Under the pieces are notes generated by a model, which saw nothing but the letters and a program-made list of their open reading frames with translations, did no database searches and was not told where the DNA came from. From an uncultured Porphyromonadaceae bacterium (GTDB taxonomy: Bacteria > Bacteroidota > Bacteroidia > Bacteroidales > Muribaculaceae), in assembly GCA_947175715.1 (NCBI GenBank), contig CAMWOD010000115.1:1-5049 (forward strand): a DNA stretch of 5,049 bases, in the 5' to 3' direction. The translations under genes and the position numbers were made by a program. Below are positions 1 to 5,049 of the stretch, piece by piece (the stretch's first letter is position 1; each line of letters opens with the position of its first letter).

Positions 1-16
1 TCAACTTATTCTTTTC

Positions 17-120
17 TCTGGCCTATCGGATCTATCTGACCTATCTGACCATTCCGACGACTCGGACTACTCAGATAAATATGGGTTATAGGATAGGTCC
101 GTTAGGTCTGATTGGTCTGA
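17..120. other. Long imperfect stem-loop in the leader region
   Basis: Bases 17-46 pair with 91-120. I count 26 of 30 positions paired, including four G-T (G-U) wobbles (21/116, 28/109, 31/106, 46/91). Mismatches are at 19/118, 24/113, 35/102 and 37/100, and the loop is about 44 bases. The core, 38-45 with 92-99, is a perfect 8-bp match. No T-run follows on either strand, so it does not look like a standard intrinsic terminator. It could be the 3' structure of an upstream transcript or a repeat-derived hairpin. The pairing is seen directly; its folding and role are inference. Confidence 0.5.
23..76. repeat. Tandem array of six degenerate 9-bp units
   Basis: Six consecutive 9-mers fill this stretch exactly: CTATCGGAT, CTATCTGAC, CTATCTGAC, CATTCCGAC, GACTCGGAC, TACTCAGAT. 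The second and third are identical. The core TCNGA is kept in all six at exact 9-bp spacing, while the flanking bases drift. TCNGA is its own reverse complement, which helps the array pair with the inverted copies at 97-123. Similar short intergenic repeats are familiar to me from Bacteroidales genomes, but I know of no established function. Confidence 0.75.
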
Positions 121-123
121 TTT
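97..123. repeat. Inverted-orientation 9-bp repeat units
   Basis: Three 9-mers, GTCCGTTAG, GTCTGATTG and GTCTGATTT, run at exact 9-bp spacing and resemble the reverse complement of the unit in the upstream array (GTCAGATAG). A weaker fourth unit may precede them at 88-96. They form most of the right arm of the stem-loop. Confidence 0.65.
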
Positions 124-154
124 CATGAATACTTGGTTGGGGTGAAAAATTTTT

Positions 155-185
155 ATTGGGGTTTTGGAGAAAATTTCTAAATTTG
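155..185 (+). promoter_or_regulatory. Bacteroidota-type promoter for ybeY-mnmG
   Basis: TAAATTTG at 178-185 matches the Bacteroidota -7 element TAnnTTTG at every fixed base. ATTG at 155-158 lies 19 bp upstream, the expected spacing for the -33 element (consensus TTTG, here one base off). An A5T5 tract at 145-154 sits just above it. Transcription would begin near 190-194, giving a 5' leader of only some 11-15 bases before the ybeY ATG. The motif match is direct; promoter activity and use for both ybeY and mnmG are inferred. Confidence 0.6.
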
Positions 186-204
186 CGAGTTAATTTCCCG
201 AAAT

Positions 205-669
205 ATGGCGAAACGCGAATTACAATTGCAGCTTATGGCTCAAGGGGTGGAGATGCCACCGCTTGACGCGGGGCTTTTGCGTCGTTGGATTTCGGCTGTC
301 GCTGCCGATCACGACCGTGAAGCGGCTGAACTGACCTATATATTCTGCGACGACGCCACAATACTCGATGTGAACCGTCGATTTCTTCAGCACGACTACT
401 ACACCGACATCATTACATTCGACTATACGCGTGGCCGACGTTTGCGCGGCGACATATATCTGTCGCTCGACACTGTCGCCTCCAATGCCCGGATGCTCGG
501 CGTGGACTATGAGCGTGAATTGCATCGCGTGATCATCCACGGAGTGCTTCACCTTTGCGGAATTGACGATAAGGCGCCAGGGCAGCGCCAAATAATGGAA
601 TCTCACGAGGATAAAGCGCTCGAAATATTAAGTCAACTAACAGATAATCAGGATAATAACCCCATATAA
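205..669 (+). CDS. ybeY: Endoribonuclease YbeY (16S rRNA maturation)
   Basis: YbeY (UPF0054) is a cytoplasmic metal-dependent RNase needed for 16S rRNA 3'-end maturation and ribosome quality control. The 154-residue product is of usual family length. It carries the conserved central block (N57, R58, R59, then TDIITFD at 67-73 and GDIYLSLDT at 82-90) and the metal motif HGVLHLCGIDD, with H112 and H116. The third zinc ligand, a His at the +10 position in E. coli YbeY, is Asp here (D122); as I recall, Bacteroides homologues also lack that His, so this looks like a lineage trait rather than damage. I chose ATG 205 because it leaves room for the first beta strand; ATG 235 (residue 11) would remove it. 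A promoter lies just upstream, and mnmG starts 13 bp after the stop. The last ten or so residues are polar and probably disordered. Confidence 0.95.
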   Translation: MAKRELQLQLMAQGVEMPPLDAGLLRRWISAVAADHDREAAELTYIFCDDATILDVNRRFLQHDYYTDIITFDYTRGRRLRGDIYLSLDTVASNARMLGVDYERELHRVIIHGVLHLCGIDDKAPGQRQIMESHEDKALEILSQLTDNQDNNPI

Positions 670-682
670 TACCCATACGTCG

Positions 683-2563
683 ATGATCACCAACTACGAT
701 GTGATAGTGATAGGAGCCGGACATGCCGGGTGTGAGGCAGCTCTCGCAGCCTCGCGACTGGGTGCGTCGACACTACTCATAACCATCGACATGAACAAGA
801 TAGCGCAGATGAGCTGCAACCCCGCAGTGGGCGGAATTGCCAAAGGTCAGATCGTGCGTGAGATCGACGCGCTCGGCGGAGAGATGGGTATTATCACTGA
901 TCGGTCGGCCATCCAGTTCAGGATGCTCAACCGCTCGAAGGGGCCTGCCATGTGGAGTCCGCGTGCTCAGAGCGACCGAATGCGCTACTCCGCTTTGTGG
1001 CGTCACACGCTCGAGAACGCACCCAATCTATATTTGTGGCAAGACTCGGTAGTGAGCCTTGACATAGAGGATGGGCGCGTGCAGGGAGTAGTCACTGCTC
1101 TTGGAGCACGGTTCGGAGCACGTGCTGTGGTGCTTACCGCCGGAACTTTTCTCAATGGGCTGATGCACGTTGGTAGTGTGCAGATACCAGGTGGGCGAGT
1201 GTCAGAACCTCGATCGCATGGTATCACCGAGCAGCTTCGTGAACTTGGATTTGTGACCGACCGCATGAAGACCGGTACTCCTGTGCGTATAGATGGACGC
1301 TCAGTGAAGTGGGAACTTACAACGCCACAGCAGGGAGAAGATGATTACCACAAATTCTCCTATCTGCCTGATGTACGCCGCGAGCTGCACCAGCGTGAAT
1401 GCTATACCATATATACTAATGAGGAAACGCATCGCATACTGCGCGACGACCTTGACAATTCTCCAATGTACAATGGTCAGATTAAGAGTATAGGTCCTCG
1501 CTATTGCCCCTCTATCGAGACAAAGATTGTCACCTTTGCCGATAAAAGCGAGCACCAGCTTTTCCTCGAGCCCGAGGGGGAAGATACCCAGGAGTTTTAC
1601 CTTAATGGGTTCAGTTCTTCCCTGCCGCTCAACACACAAATATCGGCGCTACACTCTATTCCGGCGCTTGCTGATGTGCAGATTTATCGTCCAGGTTATG
1701 CGATAGAGTACGACTTTTTCGACCCAACACAACTGCGTCATACACTCGAAACCAAGTTGGTGAAAGGCCTCTTCTTCGCTGGGCAGGTCAACGGCACTAC
1801 CGGCTATGAGGAAGCTGCAGGTCAGGGACTTATCGCCGGAATCAATGCTGCTCTTGCAGTTCATGGCAAGGAGCCCTTCACTTTGGCCCGTGACGAGGCG
1901 TATATAGGTGTGCTTATCGACGATCTTGTCACTAAGGGTGTTGACGAACCTTACCGCATGTTTACTTCGAGGGCAGAATACCGCATTCTGCTTCGTCAAG
2001 ATGATGCCGACATGCGTCTCACGCCTCGAGGTGCAGCTATTGGGCTCGCTACCGAAGAGCGCTTAAGACTGATGGAGTCGAAGCGCAATCAGCGCGATGC
2101 GTTGATAGAATTCACACGTCAGTTCTCCATCAAGCCTACCCTCATTAACGATTACCTCCAGGCTATGGGCACTACGCCATTGACGCGCGGTTGCCGACTC
2201 TACGACCTCGTGCTCCGCCCTCAGCTGAGCATAGAGAAGCTGGCTCACCACGTGACAAAGCTTGCCGAATTTATTGCTACTGAGATCGAGTCTCAACGCC
2301 GAGACGAGATTGTTGAGGCTGCCGAAATACTTATCAAATACGAAGGATATATAAGTCGAGAGCGACAAGTGGCCGATAAGATCATGCGGCTTGAAAATGT
2401 GAAGCTCGATGACAATACCGACTATTCTGCCATCACCTCGATAAGCACAGAGGCGCGACAGAAGCTTGCAAAAATCAAGCCGGCAACTGTCGGTCAGGCT
2501 TCGCGAATACCGGGCATCTCGCCCAATGACATCAACATTCTGCTGCTCCTAAAGGGGCGATAA
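683..2563 (+). CDS. mnmG: tRNA uridine 5-carboxymethylaminomethyl modification enzyme MnmG
   Basis: MnmG (GidA) is the FAD-dependent partner of the GTPase MnmE. Together they install cmnm5 or nm5 groups on U34 of tRNAs reading two-codon-box NNA/NNG codons, using methylene-tetrahydrofolate and NADH. The 626 residues match the long bacterial form (E. coli 629). Visible marks are the N-terminal FAD-binding GAGHAG at 11-16, MSCNPAVGG with C45, the first GidA signature GPRYCPSIE at 271-279 with C275, and the second signature AGQVNGTTGYEEAAGQG at 366-382. C45 and C275 correspond to the two conserved catalytic-region cysteines. The C-terminal helical domain, which binds MnmE, is intact and ends in the typical QASRIPGISPNDI segment (about 606-618). 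It sits 13 bp after ybeY and is probably transcribed with it. Nothing is truncated. Confidence 0.98.
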   Translation: MITNYDVIVIGAGHAGCEAALAASRLGASTLLITIDMNKIAQMSCNPAVGGIAKGQIVREIDALGGEMGIITDRSAIQFRMLNRSKGPAMWSPRAQSDRMRYSALWRHTLENAPNLYLWQDSVVSLDIEDGRVQGVVTALGARFGARAVVLTAGTFLNGLMHVGSVQIPGGRVSEPRSHGITEQLRELGFVTDRMKTGTPVRIDGRSVKWELTTPQQGEDDYHKFSYLPDVRRELHQRECYTIYTNEETHRILRDDLDNSPMYNGQIKSIGPRYCPSIETKIVTFADKSEHQLFLEPEGEDTQEFYLNGFSSSLPLNTQISALHSIPALADVQIYRPGYAIEYDFFDPTQLRHTLETKLVKGLFFAGQVNGTTGYEEAAGQGLIAGINAALAVHGKEPFTLARDEAYIGVLIDDLVTKGVDEPYRMFTSRAEYRILLRQDDADMRLTPRGAAIGLATEERLRLMESKRNQRDALIEFTRQFSIKPTLINDYLQAMGTTPLTRGCRLYDLVLRPQLSIEKLAHHVTKLAEFIATEIESQRRDEIVEAAEILIKYEGYISRERQVADKIMRLENVKLDDNTDYSAITSISTEARQKLAKIKPATVGQASRIPGISPNDINILLLLKGR

Positions 2564-2578
2564 TTCATGATTTACCTC

Positions 2579-2594
2579 TGTTCCACGTGAAACA
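2579..2594. other. parS: Chromosomal parS centromere site (ParB/Spo0J binding)
   Basis: The 16-mer TGTTCCACGTGAAACA fits the bacterial parS consensus TGTTNCACGTGAAACA at all fixed positions, and is identical to the form I recall from Bacillus subtilis. ParB (Spo0J) binds such sites, spreads along DNA using CTP, and acts with ParA and SMC in chromosome segregation. It lies between genes, 15 bases after the mnmG stop and 61 before the apt start, as expected for a site that must be free of coding constraint. Three other CACGTG hexamers in the window lack the flanks. Binding by this organism's ParB is inferred. Confidence 0.88.
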
Positions 2595-2657
2595 TTAACC
2601 CCTCCATCTCCCCCAATCCTTAAACTAATAAACCCCTAAACTCATAAACCATCTAAT
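2590..2657 (+). other. G-free leader tract before apt
   Basis: The + strand has no G for 68 consecutive bases, from the end of the parS core to the T of the apt start codon. It is rich in C and A, with runs such as CCCC and CCCCC. RNA copied from it could form almost no secondary structure of its own, which would keep the apt start accessible in a phylum that uses little Shine-Dalgarno pairing. I see no TAnnTTTG element in the tract, so where apt transcription begins is unclear. Confidence 0.6.
2621..2650. repeat. Direct repeat, 14 bp, 16-bp period
   Basis: TAAACTAATAAACC at 2621-2634 recurs as TAAACTCATAAACC at 2637-2650, with 13 of 14 bases the same and CC between them. The second copy ends 5 bases before the apt ATG. 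It may be a local duplication in a low-complexity leader or a paired binding site; the sequence does not decide. Confidence 0.6.
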
Positions 2658-3174
2658 GGAATACATCAAGTCAAAAATCCGCGACGTAGAGGACTTCCCC
2701 ACCAAAGGCGTCCTTTTCAAAGACCTCACAACAGCATTCAAGGACCCCCGCGCACTTCACATCATAGGCTTCGACCTGTCGCAGCTCTACCGCAACAAGG
2801 GCGTGACTAAGGTGGTAGGCATCGAGTCGCGCGGCTTCATCGGAGGCTCAATCCTCGCCTATGAGCTCGGCGCAGGCTTCGTGCCCTGCCGCAAGCCCGG
2901 CAAACTTCCCGCTGACACCATCAAGAAGACCTACGCCAAGGAGTATGGCGAAGACACTATCGAAATCCACCGCGACGCCATCACCGAAGACGACATCGTG
3001 GTGATTCACGACGATGTTCTCGCCACCGGCGGCACCATGGCCGCTGCCTACGACCTGGTGAAGCAGCTTAACCCCAAGAAAATCTACATATCATTTATCA
3101 TCGAGCTCAGCGCACTCAACGGCCGTGCCAACCTACCCCAGGATGTCGACGTCAACTCGCTGATAACTTACTGA
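2656..3174 (+). CDS. apt: Adenine phosphoribosyltransferase
   Basis: Apt is a cytoplasmic purine-salvage enzyme that joins adenine to PRPP to give AMP and pyrophosphate. The 172 residues are about the usual length for bacterial Apt. The type I phosphoribosyltransferase PRPP loop is plain: VVIHDDVLATGGT at 115-127, with acidic pair D119-D120 and TGGT at 124-127. Also typical are the N-terminal DFPTKGVLFKDLT (13-25), the VGIESRGFIGG segment (54-64) and RKPGKLP (79-85). Codon use is skewed to C-ending codons (13 of 15 Asp codons are GAC; most Ile codons are ATC), stronger than in mnmG or uvrC, which could reflect high expression. The leader before it is G-free. The stop TGA is followed at once by an in-frame TAG, and uvrC begins 9 bp after the TGA, so the two are probably one transcript. 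Confidence 0.97.
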   Translation: MEYIKSKIRDVEDFPTKGVLFKDLTTAFKDPRALHIIGFDLSQLYRNKGVTKVVGIESRGFIGGSILAYELGAGFVPCRKPGKLPADTIKKTYAKEYGEDTIEIHRDAITEDDIVVIHDDVLATGGTMAAAYDLVKQLNPKKIYISFIIELSALNGRANLPQDVDVNSLITY

Positions 3175-3186
3175 TAGACACACTTG
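3172..3186 (+). promoter_or_regulatory. apt double stop and uvrC TTG start junction
   Basis: The junction reads TGA TAG ACA CAC TTG in a single frame shared by both genes. The adjacent stops block readthrough from apt into uvrC, and the TAG also bounds the uvrC frame, so its start must lie after 3177. TTG is the only standard start codon before the conserved PGVY segment; the first in-frame ATG (residue 25) falls inside the GIY-YIG domain. There is no Shine-Dalgarno sequence, so translational coupling to apt is plausible but inferred. Confidence 0.75.
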
Positions 3187-5001
3187 CCAAAACAAGAAAA
3201 ATCGCCCGAACTTAAGGCGAAGATCGCAATACTTCCCGATACCCCCGGCGTCTACATGTACTACGACGCTGAGGGTACGGTGATTTATGTGGGTAAGGCA
3301 AAAAAGCTGAAACGTAGGGTATCATCGTACTTCAACCGCACTCACCCGTCGGTGCGTACCAATCTGCTGGTGCGCGCAATCGCCGACATGAGCTATATCG
3401 TGGTTCCCACCGAGCAGGATGCGCTCAACCTCGAGAACTCCATGATCAAGGAGTACAAGCCGCGCTACAATGTGCTGCTCAAGGATGATAAGTCTTACCC
3501 CTGGATTGTGGTGACCAACGAGCTTTACCCACGCGTGTTCATGACCCGCACCCGCCTCAAGGATGGTGGCAAATATTATGGTCCGTTCACCGATGTGGGT
3601 TCGGCCCGAGCCGTGATACAGCTGATACATGAGCTCTTTCCGTTGCGCACATGCCGCATACCCATCACCGAGGAGTACCTCAAGCGCAATCAGGGGCGGC
3701 TATGCCTCGAGTATCATATCCACAAGTGCCTCGGATGCTGTCGGGGGCTTGTCGACCACGAAACCTATGGCCTCTGGATCGAGAGGGTGAAGCAGATATT
3801 GCGTGGCGAAACCTCCGAAATCGTCGACTACCTGCGGTCGGAGATGGAGCGGCTGTCGATGGAGCTGCAATTTGAACAAGCGCAGGAGCTCAAGGAGAAG
3901 CTGCAGCTTGTGGAGAAATACCGAGCCAAGAGCGTGATTGTGTCTACTACGATCAACGACATCGATGTATTTGGCATCGACGATGACGACCGCGAGGTGT
4001 TTATCAATTATATGCACGTGCGCCGTGGGGCTGTGGTGCGCAGCTATACCCTGCGATACCGCCGTCGCCTTGACGAAACGCAAGAGCAGTTGCTGGCCTA
4101 CGCCATGGATGAAATCAGGCAGCGCTTCGATGTGAAATATGACGATGTTATAGTGCCACTCATGCCTGATATAGAGCTTGATGGCGTTAATTTCATTATA
4201 CCGCAGCGAGGTGATAAAGCTAAGTTGCTCGACGTGTCGACACGCAATGCCCGACAGAGCAAAGTTGATATGCTCAAGAATATGGAACGCACTGATCCTC
4301 AACAACGTACCGACCGTATACTCGAGCGTATGAAATCGGATTTCCGACTCACTGAGCTGCCGCGCCATATTGAATGCTTCGATAACTCCAACATTCAGGG
4401 TACCAACCCTGTAGCTTCGTGCGTGGTGTTTCGTGACGCCAAGCCCAGCAAGCGCGATTATCGACATTTCAATATCAAGACGGTCGAGGGTCCCGACGAC
4501 TTCGCTTCGATGAAGGAAGTGCTCACCCGCCGCTACACCCGCATGATGATGGAAGGTGAGGGCTTGCCTCAGCTCATCGTGGTCGACGGAGGCAAGGGGC
4601 AGCTGAGTGCGGCGGTCGAGGCTCTTGAGGAGATGGGCCTGCGTGGCACCATCGCAGTGGTGGGTATCGCCAAGCGACTTGAAGAAATCTATTTTCCAGG
4701 TGACTCGACACCGCTCTACATCGACAAAAATTCAGAATCGCTGCGCATAGTGCAGCACCTGCGCGACGAAGCCCACCGATTCGGCATCACGCATCACCGC
4801 AACAGGCGGTCGAAGGGGCAGACTGTATCCGAGCTCGACGGCATAGCAGGTATTGGACCCAAGACGGTGGAGCTGCTTATCGGCACATTCAAGAGTGTGA
4901 AGCGCCTGCGCGAGGCCACCCCCGAGCAGATAGCCGCAGTGGTTGGCAAGGCCAAGGCCGCCATCATCACAGCCCACTTCCAACAGCGCCATGTTGATTA
5001 A
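3184..5001 (+). CDS. uvrC: Excinuclease ABC subunit C (UvrC)
   Basis: UvrC is the nuclease of bacterial nucleotide excision repair: recruited by UvrB at a lesion, it cuts 3' then 5' of the damage. The 605 residues cover every expected part. The N-terminal GIY-YIG nuclease (about 17-95; GVY 22-24, YVG 35-37, R45, E84) makes the 3' cut. Cysteines 157, 174, 182 and 186 fit the UvrC iron-sulfur ligand pattern. A UVR helical hairpin (about 213-248) contacts UvrB. The RNase H-like domain has the D-D-H triad for the 5' cut: D400 in ECFDNSN, D468 in VVDGGKGQ and H531 in DEAHRF. The C-terminal helix-hairpin-helix pair (about 550-600) binds DNA. The start is TTG, since the frame is closed upstream by TAG at 3175 and the first ATG would break the GIY-YIG domain. 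It is the distal gene of the apt-uvrC pair; no other uvr gene is in view. Confidence 0.97.
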   Translation: MPKQEKSPELKAKIAILPDTPGVYMYYDAEGTVIYVGKAKKLKRRVSSYFNRTHPSVRTNLLVRAIADMSYIVVPTEQDALNLENSMIKEYKPRYNVLLKDDKSYPWIVVTNELYPRVFMTRTRLKDGGKYYGPFTDVGSARAVIQLIHELFPLRTCRIPITEEYLKRNQGRLCLEYHIHKCLGCCRGLVDHETYGLWIERVKQILRGETSEIVDYLRSEMERLSMELQFEQAQELKEKLQLVEKYRAKSVIVSTTINDIDVFGIDDDDREVFINYMHVRRGAVVRSYTLRYRRRLDETQEQLLAYAMDEIRQRFDVKYDDVIVPLMPDIELDGVNFIIPQRGDKAKLLDVSTRNARQSKVDMLKNMERTDPQQRTDRILERMKSDFRLTELPRHIECFDNSNIQGTNPVASCVVFRDAKPSKRDYRHFNIKTVEGPDDFASMKEVLTRRYTRMMMEGEGLPQLIVVDGGKGQLSAAVEALEEMGLRGTIAVVGIAKRLEEIYFPGDSTPLYIDKNSESLRIVQHLRDEAHRFGITHHRNRRSKGQTVSELDGIAGIGPKTVELLIGTFKSVKRLREATPEQIAAVVGKAKAAIITAHFQQRHVD

Positions 5002-5049
5002 CATTGGTTAAAATAGCGCCGGATTTTGAAAAAACATTTAGTTAAATAG
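5002..5049. other. Non-coding 3' end, possible cut-off promoter
   Basis: These AT-rich 48 bases follow the uvrC stop. There is no hairpin with a T-run, so I see no intrinsic terminator. TTTG at 5025-5028 with TA at 5047-5048 (18 bp between) could be the -33 element and the first two bases of a -7 element of a promoter for the next gene, but the window ends before this can be judged. Confidence 0.2.

Noticed and set aside
17..130. Intrinsic terminator for the gene upstream of the window
   Set aside because: The stem is long and imperfect with a large loop, and no T-run follows on either strand. I annotated it only as a stem-loop.
1..204. A small gene or CRISPR array in the first 204 bases
   Set aside because: I saw no open frame with coding character, and the 9-bp units are far too short and lack unique spacers for a CRISPR array.
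235..237. Alternative ybeY start at the second ATG
   Set aside because: It would delete the likely first beta strand and leave only two residues before the conserved GVEMP region; the promoter and leader fit ATG 205.
1029..1036. TATATTTG inside mnmG as an internal promoter
   Set aside because: It matches the -7 consensus, but there is no TTTG or TTG about 19 bp upstream; the nearest TTTG is 31 bp away. It probably arises from coding sequence.
1119..1124. CACGTG inside mnmG as a second parS core
   Set aside because: The flanks do not match TGTTN and AAACA. The CACGTG hexamers at 2249-2254 (mnmG) and 4015-4020 (uvrC) fail for the same reason.
2573..2580. TACCTCTG after mnmG as an apt promoter -7 element
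   Set aside because: It has one mismatch in the TTTG part, lacks a -33 element at the right distance and overlaps the parS site. Too weak to annotate.
3700..4467. 255-codon open frame on the - strand inside uvrC
   Set aside because: It lies wholly antisense to a well-conserved gene, has no recognisable domain, and is explained by the codon pattern of uvrC. The same holds for the shorter antisense frames over ybeY, mnmG and uvrC.

Overview
The window carries four complete housekeeping genes, all on the + strand: ybeY, mnmG, apt and uvrC. The proteins, the gene order and a promoter of the TAnnTTTG type all point to the phylum Bacteroidota, most likely order Bacteroidales. A Muribaculaceae-like gut lineage is my guess from general look only. 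None of the genes has a convincing Shine-Dalgarno sequence, which also fits that phylum. There is no mobile element, CRISPR array, tRNA or rRNA gene that I can support.

Layout. Bases 1-204 are non-coding. They hold an array of imperfect 9-bp units (23-76), a shorter array in inverted orientation (97-123), a long imperfect stem-loop made from them (about 17-120), and a good promoter match just before ybeY. ybeY (205-669) and mnmG (683-2563) are 13 bp apart and look co-transcribed. The 92-bp gap 2564-2655 contains an exact match to the chromosomal ParB-binding site parS (2579-2594), then a 68-base tract with no G on the + strand, inside which lies a 16-bp-spaced direct repeat. apt (2656-3174) and uvrC (3184-5001) follow as a tight pair. 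They are in the same frame, separated by adjacent TGA and TAG stops and 6 further bases, and uvrC appears to start at TTG. The last 48 bases (5002-5049) are non-coding and cut off by the window edge.

How the genes relate. YbeY matures 16S rRNA and supports ribosome quality control; MnmG, with MnmE, modifies the wobble uridine of certain tRNAs; Apt salvages adenine to AMP; UvrC makes the dual incisions in nucleotide excision repair. They share no pathway, so this is a conserved housekeeping cluster rather than a functional module. I see no undescribed system. The most informative non-gene signal is the parS site, which suggests that this locus lies in the ParB-bound part of the chromosome, probably towards the replication origin.
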